60,170 nt of DNA, from assembly GCA_022599915.1 (NCBI GenBank), contig JAHZLH010000056.1:1-60170 (forward strand), given 5' to 3'. Of this stretch, positions 30,197 to 39,804 are shown in pieces; within the stretch, counting starts at the first letter, position 1, and each line of letters opens with the position of its first letter. A program made the translations under genes and the position numbers. The stretch is from Actinomycetes bacterium (GTDB lineage: Bacteria > Actinomycetota > Actinomycetes > S36-B12 > GCA-2699445). The notes under the pieces were generated by a model, which saw only the letters and a list, made by a program, of their open reading frames with translations, did no database searches and was not told the origin of the DNA.

Positions 30197-33100
30197 GTGT
30201 CAATCGGGGAGAACAATCGTCGTCGGCCGCTGTTGACATCGATGATGCTGGCGGTAGCGGGTGCAGGTTTGCTGCTTACTGGACTGTCGGCACCAGCGGA
30301 GCAACCTGCGCGCGCGGCGGCGAGTGGCGGGCTGGCGAACAGCGATTGCGATGCGTTGGTGCCGCCCGGATCCATTGCGTTTTGGCTGAAGTCTGAAGCG
30401 CCGACCGGTTGGAAAAAGCTGAATGGGTCGTCGTTTAGTACCTCGACGTATCCCAAGCTGCATGCATCGTTGCAGGGATCTTCGGGCTACTCCTCGGGCA
30501 AGTTGCCCAACTTCTCCGGCAGGTGGCTCGTCGGCAAAGGGTCGACCAGTTCTGCGCGGGCTGCGATGAAGGACAACAACAGTACCCAGGCCGGGCTAGG
30601 GGAGAAACTGGGCTATTTGACCGGGGCACCGCAGTCAAACTCAACCAGTACAGGTAACGGTCATTCATTCAAATACGGCGTCGACGGAAGTGGTTCCGGA
30701 ACGAGCAATGGTCGCGGTTGGATTTCGGGCAAGACCAACCAGTCGATTCCGACCACAACAGATGGTGATCATACTCACCCCATTACTGGTGGTGACTCCT
30801 CTACTCGCCCGCCGTCGGTGGTGGGGCATTGGTTGATCAAGGCTGATCATCAGGGGGCGTGTACCTCGCAGTCGTTGGTGCCCGTGGGGCTGGTAGTGGC
30901 TACGACATCGAGTAGCACCCCGTCTGGTTGGCTGTCGATGACCGGAGTGTCGACGTCGGGCAATAGTGGGTTGGAAAGCTACTTCAACGCCGTGTCGACG
31001 CTAGATCGGAATGGCGGGAAGACGCCGAACTGGAACGGTCGCTACCTGACCGAGTGGAAGTCGGGGTGGCAGTTGGGACAGAAACTGTCGTCGCAGACTA
31101 AGTTGCCGCGAAAGGCTTCGTTAACAACGTCGAGTGGTGGTGCGCACTCTCACAGTATCGGCAGCTTCGGTCAGACTGGGGGTGGTGGTGGTACCGAGAA
31201 GCGGCGGGCGAATGCCAACACGTGCAGTTCCAGCTCTAAGGCAACGTGCAACAACCCGCCCGCATCGAATCCGAACGTCACTGGTTCACAGTCCAACGGG
31301 TCGCATACGATTTCGGGGGATTCGGTCACCCGACCCGATTCGCTGACGGTGCGGTGGATTGTTCGTGGGGACTATCCCGCAGAATGTCGAGCTGACTTCT
31401 TGCTGCCGCCGAACTCGGTGGTGGCGGGGCTATCGAGTAGTACACCTGCGGGTTGGACTGGCTTGAACAACACAGCGGGTGGGTTCCTCGTGCAGACTGG
31501 TGACCACGCTGGGTCTTCGGTGAATTCGCAGATCTCCCGCCGCACGAAAACGTCAGCGTTGAACCTCGGCTCCCCCAGCCCAGCCACGCACACACATCGC
31601 TTTGGCAGTAAGAACTATGACGATGGTATTTCCGGGGCAATGAGCAAAGTCTGGGGTGCGGCTGGAAAGAACAGTTTGGGGTCAAAACGAACCTCCACTA
31701 CCGACGGCAGCCACTCCCACAGTGTCTCCGGGTGGGATTTCACCACCCGACCCGACTCAGTCGTCGTCAACTGGGTAAACGGCACCAGTGATATGCCGCA
31801 GGCGGAATGTCCCTATCTGAAGGTGTCTCCGCGTCAGGTGGAGTTCGGCGATGTCCGCGTGAACGAAACCGGTTCCGAAGATGTTGCGCTGGCAGCGATC
31901 CCAGGGGGTTCGGTCACTGCCTCGTCCGCCGTGGAGCCTGAAGGTCAACGAGATGATCAGAGTCTTAAGCCCGCCGACGGCTGCGTGATTTCCGCTGGTC
32001 AGATCGCCTTCACTGATGAGTGTGCTGGGAAATGGTCATTTTCTCCCACTCGCACCGGGCCGCTAGCGGCGGCGTGGCGGTTCGCAGCACCCGGATATCA
32101 GGACGCCGAGCTATCGGTGCAGGCCAATGGTGTGCAAGGTGTGTTGAGTGCCGATGCGATTGACTTTGGCCTCGTAGATTTGGCCCGTCCGCAAACTCGG
32201 ACCATGACCGTGACCAACTCCGCGGGGGAAACATCGGACACGGCAACGATCACTGGTGTTGTTGTAGATCAAGAGCAGGAGTTCGGGTTCTCGATCGAGA
32301 AGGACTCCTGTACCGGCACTACCCTGGCCAAGGGCGGCAGCTGCGACATCGTCGTGGAGTTCGCGCCAGAATCGATCGGCGAGAAGACCGCGGCTGTGCT
32401 GGTGTCTTCTAATGCGGTGAACCCGGTCATGGCGGTGGGTCTGGCTGGAAATGGTGCCGTAGGAGAACTCACCGCCGTGGACGTGGACTTTGGTGGCGTC
32501 GAGATCGGTACCGATGGCAGCATAAAGACTATCGAGGTGCGAAACTCAGCGACCGGTGAGTCAGCCGGTTCCGCGCGAGTAACTTCGGCGCAAGTTTCGG
32601 AACTGGATCAGAGTTCAGGCTTCACGTTGGTGGCGGATCGCTGCCGCGACAAGTTGCTGGCTCCTGGCGATGCCTGCGAGATTGACGTGCGTTTCGAGCC
32701 TAGCCCGACGCCGTCCTCGGTCGGGCCGGCCTCAGGCGTCGTACTGGTCACCTCAGATGCGGCTAATCCGTCGCTCCAAATCGGCATGTCTGCACGAGGC
32801 ACCTTTGCGATGATCGACTCGGAACCCGTCAGTGCCGTGAACGAGTACCAAGGTGACTTGAAACTTGAACTGAGAAACATTGGAACCGCCAATCTGCTAA
32901 TGACTGATCTGCAAGTAGTCAGGGCCACTGGCGAACCCGCTGATCTCTTCAGCATTCCTGACACTTCGGACTGTACTGATGCTCCGGTTACGCCGCGTAG
33001 CAAATGTTCGGTGGAAGTGAAATTCGACTCTCAGCAGGTAGACGGCTCATACGCCGCCATCGTGCGCGTCACCTCGAACGCCGGATTGGGTCAGCGGTCG

Positions 33101-34771
33101 GGGCCGACGGACATTGCGGTCGGGGCCGTCACGCCGCTGGCGGAGCTGAAAACGAAGCCCGGCGCTTTCGACAAGCCCACCGAAATTGGGGCAAGTCGCC
33201 GCAGCAACGTAAAGATTCGAAATGTCGGCGAGGGCGCGGTGGGGATCGAGCGGGTGACCTTGGCATCTGGATCGGATGAGTTCGAGATTCTTAACTATTC
33301 AGACTGCAAAGGTCGGCTAGCAGCCGATGAGAGCTGTGTAGTCAAAGTTGAGTTCACGCCAACTGAATTGGGAGCTCGCGGTGCTGAACTGCGGGTCAAG
33401 CGTTCGGCAGGGCGGGACTCCTTCCTGCCGTTGGCTGGCAGGGGAGCGACCGCCCTATTGGCCGCGCCGATCGCGGACTTTCCGGATACTGCCGTCGGTG
33501 GTAACTCGGAACAAAAAGTTCGTGTCCGCAACGTGGGCGCGGTTCCGTTGCGTATCAAGAACCTGGTGGTCCCCGGCAAAGAGTTTTCCGTAAAGGACGG
33601 CAACTGTCGTGATGGAAAGATTCCAGCGGGTAAAGGCTGTCGAGCAGTCGTGAAGTTCGCCCCCCGCGAGGGTGGTTTGCGCTCAGCCGCAATCACCGTG
33701 ACCAGCAATAACTTGACCAGTCCGGATCAGTTCTTAGTTCAGGGTGTGGGTCTTATTGGTCAACTGTCCGCGGATATCACCGACTTCGGCAGCGTTGCCG
33801 TCGGTGATTCGGCCAGCAAGAAACTACGCGTGACCAACTCCGGGGACGCTCCGATTAGCATCGGTCGCATCAAAGTATTTGGTGATGTGAGTGAGTTCAT
33901 TGCCGAAGGACCAGGTTGTAAGGTCAAGACGCTTTTGCCAGGCAAGTCCTGCACCGTGCCCGTCCGTTTTTCACCCAGCGAGACTGGTCCACGACATGCG
34001 GATGTACGTGTCTTGTCCGATTCCGCGAGTAGCCCCGATTGGCTGGCCGTGGTTGGTGAAGGTGTGCAGGCGACCATCAGCGCGGACCCAGTGGACTTCG
34101 GGACGGTCGATGTCGGCAGTGTGGCGACGCGGAATTTGCGCCTCGACAACATTGGCGATGGGTCATTGGCGGTGAAAAAAGCTGAAGTCGTGGATGATGC
34201 GGATGAGTTTGACGTGGCCAACGACGGCGATTGCACTGATCGGCGCGTCAAGCCGGGCAGCAGTTGCGTGATCAAGGTTCGTTATTTCCCGCGAGGCGAC
34301 GGCAGTTCAGCGGCTGTCGTGAAACTGACATCCAATACCGGTGGTAGCCCGAACCTGGTGGCTCTGGCTGGGACTGGTCAGACCCTCACCATCAACGATG
34401 ATTCCAATGGCGCTGCGGGGGTTCCCGACAAGGTGAGGAAGCTGCAGGTTCCCGCGAAACAGCGTTCAGCGAGGACGGCAGTCGCTACTTGGAAGAAGCC
34501 CAAGAATATTGGTGGTGGCCCAATCACGGCCTACGAATCGCGGATCAGTAAGCCTGGCAAGAAGCGTGCCAAGGGGTACACCCGCTGGAAGAGTCAGGAT
34601 TGGGTGCCGGCGCCCAACGGCAAGATCTCGCGCAAGTTCACGAAGCTAGTGGCCAATCGGGACTACGTGGTTCAAGTGAGGGCGGTTAACGTCTTTGGCG
34701 CGGGACCGAAGGCCAAGGTTGCTTTCACGGCAGGTAAGCGCGGAATCCCTACCAAGTATGGAACGGGCTAG
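30197..34771 (+). CDS. Giant secreted collar/ASH-repeat/FN3 protein
   Basis: I do not recognise a named family for the whole protein (1524 aa). The GTG at 30197 follows caggagg; an upstream TTG frame is open but has no site. A signal peptide (RRR, then MMLAVAGAGLLLTGLSAPA) covers about 1-36. Three phage tail-collar-like modules follow (about 50-220, 226-397, 398-535). Each has a P-x-G/N-S start, an aPxGW core, His motifs and a TRPxS...W end. Eight repeats of about 105 aa (541-1396) look like ASH/choice-of-anchor-D domains, with a vDFG-V opening and a C...L..G..C..-V-F-P core. A fibronectin-III-like domain (about 1412-1515) ends the protein. No LPXTG motif or C-terminal membrane segment is visible. 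It is probably a surface or released adhesin or fibre, by analogy only. Confidence 0.85.
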   Translation: MSIGENNRRRPLLTSMMLAVAGAGLLLTGLSAPAEQPARAAASGGLANSDCDALVPPGSIAFWLKSEAPTGWKKLNGSSFSTSTYPKLHASLQGSSGYSSGKLPNFSGRWLVGKGSTSSARAAMKDNNSTQAGLGEKLGYLTGAPQSNSTSTGNGHSFKYGVDGSGSGTSNGRGWISGKTNQSIPTTTDGDHTHPITGGDSSTRPPSVVGHWLIKADHQGACTSQSLVPVGLVVATTSSSTPSGWLSMTGVSTSGNSGLESYFNAVSTLDRNGGKTPNWNGRYLTEWKSGWQLGQKLSSQTKLPRKASLTTSSGGAHSHSIGSFGQTGGGGGTEKRRANANTCSSSSKATCNNPPASNPNVTGSQSNGSHTISGDSVTRPDSLTVRWIVRGDYPAECRADFLLPPNSVVAGLSSSTPAGWTGLNNTAGGFLVQTGDHAGSSVNSQISRRTKTSALNLGSPSPATHTHRFGSKNYDDGISGAMSKVWGAAGKNSLGSKRTSTTDGSHSHSVSGWDFTTRPDSVVVNWVNGTSDMPQAECPYLKVSPRQVEFGDVRVNETGSEDVALAAIPGGSVTASSAVEPEGQRDDQSLKPADGCVISAGQIAFTDECAGKWSFSPTRTGPLAAAWRFAAPGYQDAELSVQANGVQGVLSADAIDFGLVDLARPQTRTMTVTNSAGETSDTATITGVVVDQEQEFGFSIEKDSCTGTTLAKGGSCDIVVEFAPESIGEKTAAVLVSSNAVNPVMAVGLAGNGAVGELTAVDVDFGGVEIGTDGSIKTIEVRNSATGESAGSARVTSAQVSELDQSSGFTLVADRCRDKLLAPGDACEIDVRFEPSPTPSSVGPASGVVLVTSDAANPSLQIGMSARGTFAMIDSEPVSAVNEYQGDLKLELRNIGTANLLMTDLQVVRATGEPADLFSIPDTSDCTDAPVTPRSKCSVEVKFDSQQVDGSYAAIVRVTSNAGLGQRSGPTDIAVGAVTPLAELKTKPGAFDKPTEIGASRRSNVKIRNVGEGAVGIERVTLASGSDEFEILNYSDCKGRLAADESCVVKVEFTPTELGARGAELRVKRSAGRDSFLPLAGRGATALLAAPIADFPDTAVGGNSEQKVRVRNVGAVPLRIKNLVVPGKEFSVKDGNCRDGKIPAGKGCRAVVKFAPREGGLRSAAITVTSNNLTSPDQFLVQGVGLIGQLSADITDFGSVAVGDSASKKLRVTNSGDAPISIGRIKVFGDVSEFIAEGPGCKVKTLLPGKSCTVPVRFSPSETGPRHADVRVLSDSASSPDWLAVVGEGVQATISADPVDFGTVDVGSVATRNLRLDNIGDGSLAVKKAEVVDDADEFDVANDGDCTDRRVKPGSSCVIKVRYFPRGDGSSAAVVKLTSNTGGSPNLVALAGTGQTLTINDDSNGAAGVPDKVRKLQVPAKQRSARTAVATWKKPKNIGGGPITAYESRISKPGKKRAKGYTRWKSQDWVPAPNGKISRKFTKLVANRDYVVQVRAVNVFGAGPKAKVAFTAGKRGIPTKYGTG

Positions 34772-35076
34772 CTGACGAAGCCGGTCAACCGCAGCAGTGC
34801 TGCGGTTGCCGCTGCGCCGAACACCACAAGTAAGAAGGGCGCTCGCAGTGCAAGGAGCAGCACGGCTACGGCAACGCCAGCGATCCGCGCGTCTATAGTC
34901 AGACCGGCCGGCGCGCTGAAGGTCAGCACGACCACCAGCGAGCTAAGCAGCGCGATAGGAAGCAGTGCGTTGATGGCGGCGAACTTCTTGCCGGACAGCC
35001 ATTCCTGCGGCAACAGATAGCCCAGCAGCTTGATCAGGTAGCAGCCAGCGGCTCCGGCCAGCACGATCGGCCACAT
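34768..35076 (-). CDS. azlD: AzlD-type branched-chain amino acid export subunit
   Basis: Small partner of AzlC in branched-chain amino acid export. The ATG at 35076 gives 102 residues with about four hydrophobic segments and the typical YLIKLLGYLLPQEW opening. Its start overlaps the azlC stop by one base. Its stop codon shares the palindrome CTAG with the stop of the convergent giant gene. Confidence 0.86.
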   Translation of the reverse strand: MWPIVLAGAAGCYLIKLLGYLLPQEWLSGKKFAAINALLPIALLSSLVVVLTFSAPAGLTIDARIAGVAVAVLLLALRAPFLLVVFGAAATAALLRLTGFVS

Positions 35077-35738
35077 TATGACCGCCTTAATCCGATGACC
35101 AGAGCCACTAGCGCGCTGGCCAGGACGGGCAGCCCGGGCGGTAGCAGCGGCATGCAGCCGACGGCAACCAGTACCGCCCCGGCGGCAGTCCAGCGGGCCG
35201 TTCGATCGGACAGTCGCGGCCACAGCAGCGCCAGTAAGGCAGCGGGTGCCGCGGCATCAAGCCCCCAGTCGGCCGGGTCTCCCACCGCCGCTGCCCCCAG
35301 CGCCCCAATCAAAGTGCCGAGGTTCCACAGCGCGAATACCGCGATTCCGGTTGCCCAGAAGGCCCGGCGAAACCCGCCCCGATCGTCAGTGGCCGGATCG
35401 TCATGCGAGATTGCCATCGCGGTGGATTCGTCAATCGTCAACTGAGCTGCGAACGGGAGTCGCCAACCTCGCGGTCGTAGCCGGGCAGAGAGTGACATGG
35501 CGTACAGCCCATTGCGGATGCCTAACAACCACGTAGTCAGCACTGCTGCGAAACCTGCCCCACCAGTGGCCACGATCGCGACTGCCGCGAACTGGGAAGC
35601 GCCAGTGAACATCAGCAGCGAGAACGCCATGGCTTGCAACCAGGAGAACCCACCAGCAACGGCAAGCGCGCCAAACGAGATCCCGTAGGCGCCGGTAGCC
35701 ACACCGATGGTTGCTGCCTGGGTGTTGATGGAAGCCAC
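35076..35738 (-). CDS. azlC: AzlC-type branched-chain amino acid permease
   Basis: Integral membrane protein of the AzlC family, which with AzlD exports branched-chain or related amino acids. The 220 residues have about six hydrophobic stretches and the family motifs YGISFGALAVAGGFSWLQA and FTGASQFAAVAI near the N-terminus, then LGIRNGLYAMSLS. It starts with GTG. A TAGGAT hexamer lies 8 nt upstream and overlaps the stop of the upstream methyltransferase gene. Confidence 0.9.
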   Translation of the reverse strand: MASINTQAATIGVATGAYGISFGALAVAGGFSWLQAMAFSLLMFTGASQFAAVAIVATGGAGFAAVLTTWLLGIRNGLYAMSLSARLRPRGWRLPFAAQLTIDESTAMAISHDDPATDDRGGFRRAFWATGIAVFALWNLGTLIGALGAAAVGDPADWGLDAAAPAALLALLWPRLSDRTARWTAAGAVLVAVGCMPLLPPGLPVLASALVALVIGLRRS

Positions 35739-35746
35739 GAAGCGCC

Positions 35747-35752
35747 ATCCTA
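35747..35752 (-). promoter_or_regulatory. Candidate -10 of a leaderless azlCD transcript
   Basis: Read on the minus strand, TAGGAT lies 8 nt before the azlC GTG and contains the TAG stop of the preceding gene. There is no Shine-Dalgarno sequence. The -35 is unclear. Confidence 0.4.
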
Positions 35753-36955
35753 GTGGGGTTGCGGCTGCTGCGGCTCGACAAGAAATCCGTTGGCGGACCC
35801 CGCGACTCGAGTCAGCAACAAGTGGTGCACCGGCCCCTTTCCGGACAGCCCAAGAGATTTGCGCAGTCGGGCTGGGTCGATGCCGAGGCCCCGGGTGTGG
35901 ACCTCGATCTTGCCAATGTTTCTTCGGCGCAACTCCATTTTCAGGGCCTTGCCGCCAGCGGGCACCTCAGCAAGAACTCGAAACAGTTGTCCCCAGGATT
36001 CAGTCGGCGGGCTTGCCGTCGTGAGATAGGCAATCCCAGGACTGAGGCCGACGGCATTTATCCGGGCCGCGAGAACATCGATTAGGTGGGAACGAATAAT
36101 TGCTGGGTCCGGTTCCACGATCCAGTCGTTGGGTTGCCCCACTGGTGCGGGTGCAGGATCCGTGTCGCTGTTCAGTTGTTGTTCAATGGTCGATTGCCAC
36201 GGATCGTCACTTGGTCGCAGCAAGACCGCATTACGTCGGGGAAAGGCATCGGTCAGCCCGGGAAACCAGACACAGGTCTCCACCAGTTGACCCGACACAC
36301 TGATCCATTCGGCGGCACAGTCAGAGTTGATCGCCTCATGCGGCAGACCCGGGGCGGCCTTCGCCACGGTTCTGGGATGTTGAGCGGCGTAGTCGATCAC
36401 CCAGTGCCATGGTGGCGCCCAGCGATCGGGGTTGAGGATCCGACGGTCGCCCTCGCGGCGAGCGGGATCCACGAAGGTGGCATCTGCCTCGGGGAGTTCC
36501 GCGCTAGTGACGTCTGTGACGGTCACTGGGATGCCGAGGTTTGCTTCGGCTAGCAGGGCAGTCGTTGGATCCTGTTCCACCGGAACAACTGCCAGCCCGG
36601 CGCGTTGACAGGCCAGTGAGTCCACGCCGATACCGCACCCCAAATCGAGGATTTCGGTAGTTCCCCGTGCCGCGAGTAGCCGGGCGCGTCGAGCGGCAAC
36701 GACGGGTCGAGTGCACTGCTGCGCGCCGGCCGAGGTGAAGAGCAACTGATCGGCGACACTGCCCAACTGCGGCTGAGCCTGACGGCGCAGGGTGGTTTGC
36801 GTGATGATGGCCGACACTACGTCAGCGGGGATGTCGGGGTTTTCCCGCCGGATTCGAGCCACCGCAGCGGGGCCGGGCGCTGTCAGGGCTGTTGCCGCCC
36901 GCCAGACCGGGTCGGTGCTCGGCGCGAGGAGATCAGCGGGTGGGATGCTGGTCAC
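35750..36955 (-). CDS. SAM-dependent methyltransferase with THUMP-like domain
   Basis: Class I methyltransferase: the SAM-binding motif EILDLGCGIGVDS and a catalytic-type VDPARR motif sit mid-protein. The C-terminal quarter (GKALKMELRRRNIGKIEVHT and on) resembles the THUMP-like domain found in an actinobacterial methyltransferase family, so RNA is a plausible substrate. I chose the GTG at 36955 (401 aa); a TTG at 37003 would add 16 residues. It is divergent from groES and runs into azlC. The exact substrate is unknown. Confidence 0.82.
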   Translation of the reverse strand: MTSIPPADLLAPSTDPVWRAATALTAPGPAAVARIRRENPDIPADVVSAIITQTTLRRQAQPQLGSVADQLLFTSAGAQQCTRPVVAARRARLLAARGTTEILDLGCGIGVDSLACQRAGLAVVPVEQDPTTALLAEANLGIPVTVTDVTSAELPEADATFVDPARREGDRRILNPDRWAPPWHWVIDYAAQHPRTVAKAAPGLPHEAINSDCAAEWISVSGQLVETCVWFPGLTDAFPRRNAVLLRPSDDPWQSTIEQQLNSDTDPAPAPVGQPNDWIVEPDPAIIRSHLIDVLAARINAVGLSPGIAYLTTASPPTESWGQLFRVLAEVPAGGKALKMELRRRNIGKIEVHTRGLGIDPARLRKSLGLSGKGPVHHLLLTRVAGSANGFLVEPQQPQPH

Positions 36956-37028
36956 AGTTCTATGGTGCCGGTCGAGGCTGGCAACGGCGGGTAGTTGGGT
37001 CAACTGAGTGGGGTAAACCTGACACCCG

Positions 37029-37055
37029 CTGGCACTCTGCTTGACGGAGTGCTAA
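37029..37055 (+). promoter_or_regulatory. CIRCE operator 1 (HrcA site)
   Basis: CTGGCACTC-N9-GAGTGCTAA matches the CIRCE consensus TTAGCACTC-N9-GAGTGCTAA at 16 of 18 arm positions. It overlaps the -35 of the groES promoter, consistent with repression by HrcA and heat-shock induction. The hrcA gene is not in this window. Confidence 0.92.
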
Positions 37056-37069
37056 TCAGCGCTTACGGT
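37041..37069 (+). promoter_or_regulatory. groES-groEL promoter
   Basis: TTGACG (37041-37046) and TACGGT (37064-37069) are spaced 17 nt apart. The -35 lies inside CIRCE 1, and CIRCE 2 begins 5 nt after the -10, across the expected start of transcription. The leader to the groES GTG would be about 110 nt. Confidence 0.65.
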
Positions 37070-37073
37070 TGTC

Positions 37074-37100
37074 CTGGCACTCTCCGTTGGAAAGTGCCAA
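37074..37100 (+). promoter_or_regulatory. CIRCE operator 2 (HrcA site)
   Basis: CTGGCACTC-N9-AAGTGCCAA is a second near-perfect inverted repeat of CIRCE type, 18 nt after the first. Its two arms pair with each other over eight positions. Tandem CIRCE sites before groES are known in other actinobacteria. Confidence 0.88.
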
Positions 37101-37186
37101 CTGCGGACGGGGACCGTAACCGCGATAACGGTCGGCGCCCGCAATCCATCTGTAGGAACTGCATTCCCGAAAGGGGAGGTCGAGAC

Positions 37187-37486
37187 GTGTCAGTCTCTAT
37201 CAAGCCACTAGAGGACCGGATTCTGGTCCTGCCGTTGGACGCGGAGCAGACCACCGCGTCCGGTCTGGTTATCCCAGACACTGCCAAGGAAAAGCCCCAG
37301 GAGGGGCAGGTCGTGGCAGTTGGTCCCGGTCGTTTCGATGACGAAGGTGAGAACCGGATTCCGGTTGACATCTCCGTTGGCGACACCGTGATCTATAGCA
37401 AGTACGGCGGCACTGAGGTCAAGTACAACAACGAGGAGTACCTCATCCTCTCCGCTCGCGACGTGCTCGCGATAGTGGAGAAGTGA
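37187..37486 (+). CDS. groES: Co-chaperonin GroES
   Basis: Lid of the GroEL folding chamber. The GTG at 37187, behind aggggaggt, gives 99 residues starting [20 protein letters not shown]; the mobile loop region is [17 protein letters not shown] and the end is [16 protein letters not shown]. It is controlled by the two CIRCE sites upstream and followed by groEL after a hairpin-containing gap. Confidence 0.97.
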   Translation: MSVSIKPLEDRILVLPLDAEQTTASGLVIPDTAKEKPQEGQVVAVGPGRFDDEGENRIPVDISVGDTVIYSKYGGTEVKYNNEEYLILSARDVLAIVEK

Positions 37487-37503
37487 GCTACTACTAATTC
37501 GTG

Positions 37504-37539
37504 ACGCCCCGGGGGTTGGGGAACCAGCCTCCGGGGCGT
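37504..37539 (+). terminator. Hairpin between groES and groEL
   Basis: ACGCCCCGG pairs perfectly with CCGGGGCGT, with an inner GGTT/AACC pair around a GGGG loop. No T-run follows, so this may be a partial terminator or an RNA-processing site that sets the groES:groEL ratio. groEL starts 88 nt further on. Confidence 0.5.
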
Positions 37540-37600
37540 TGCTGTGCTGTGCCGAGCCATGGCGCTGAGTCGGGCAGCACTGCTCAGCTACCACAAATGA

Positions 37601-39259
<1,659 letters not shown>

Positions 39260-39321
39260 GTCGCCGCGGCCAGATACACCCGGCCGCCACATCGGCGAAC
39301 GACGCGCGAAGGACAACGTAA

Positions 39322-39357
39322 CGAAGGGCCCCGGCGGAAGCCGGGGCCCTTCGTTGT
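39322..39357. terminator. Strong bidirectional terminator, groEL / whiD
   Basis: A perfect 14-bp stem (CGAAGGGCCCCGGC with its complement) capped by GGAA and followed by TTGTT. It lies between the convergent groEL and whiD genes and reads A-rich on the opposite side (aacgtaacgaa), so it can serve both. Confidence 0.85.
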
Positions 39358-39373
39358 TAGAGGAGAAGAAAAG

Positions 39374-39667
39374 TTAGCAGGCAGCGGAGAATTTGTTCCG
39401 CTTCAGCAGGGCGGCACGCTCATGTTCGGTGAGCCCACCCCACACGCCGTACGGCTCTTTCACCGCCAGCGAGTGATCGAGGCATTCCTGCCGGACCGGG
39501 CAAGCTGCGCAAATCGCCTTGGCTGCGACCTCTCGCCGGTCACGAGCTTCACCTCGTTCCCGTTCGGGGTGGAAGAAAACCTCTGAATCAGTACCGCGGC
39601 AGGCTGCGTGCAGCTGCCAGTCCCAGAAGTCTGCGTTTGGTCCCGGTAGTCGGGTGAGATTGGCCAT
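39374..39667 (-). CDS. whiD: WhiB-family iron-sulfur regulator, WhiD/WhiB3 type
   Basis: Redox-sensitive [4Fe-4S] transcription regulator. The 97-residue protein has the four cluster cysteines C23, C53, C56 and C62 and the GVWGG turn (74-78). Its N-terminal RLPGPNADFWDWQLHAACRG is close to what I recall of Streptomyces WhiD (WhiB3 in Mycobacterium), and groEL and guaB flank that gene there too. The ATG at 39667 has gaggg just upstream; the frame is open further upstream without similarity. Confidence 0.93.
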   Translation of the reverse strand: MANLTRLPGPNADFWDWQLHAACRGTDSEVFFHPERERGEARDRREVAAKAICAACPVRQECLDHSLAVKEPYGVWGGLTEHERAALLKRNKFSAAC

Positions 39668-39686
39668 GATGCCCTCCTTGGACCTG

Positions 39687-39715
39687 ATACTAGAACTGTT
39701 GCAAAACTTAGTCAA
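39687..39715 (-). promoter_or_regulatory. whiD promoter
   Basis: On the minus strand, TTGACT (39715-39710) and TAGTAT (39692-39687) are separated by 17 nt. The predicted start leaves a leader of only about 13 nt, containing the aaggaggg ribosome site. The same intergenic region must serve the divergent MerR-type gene. Confidence 0.7.
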
Positions 39716-39804
39716 CTCATACGACAAAAGTGTTGCGGGCCGAATTTCGGACCTCAATCGGATGTCCAGTGGCGGAATTGCCTCATTGGGGCCAAACTTT
39801 AGGG

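Noticed and set aside
30197-31795. Prophage remnant suggested by the collar-like modules
   Set aside because: No other phage genes, integrase or attachment-like repeats nearby; the modules are fused to a signal peptide and ASH repeats in one intact frame.
36086-36553. Plus-strand frame of 155 aa inside the methyltransferase gene
   Set aside because: Opposite strand of a gene with clear SAM-binding motifs; no ribosome site or family features.
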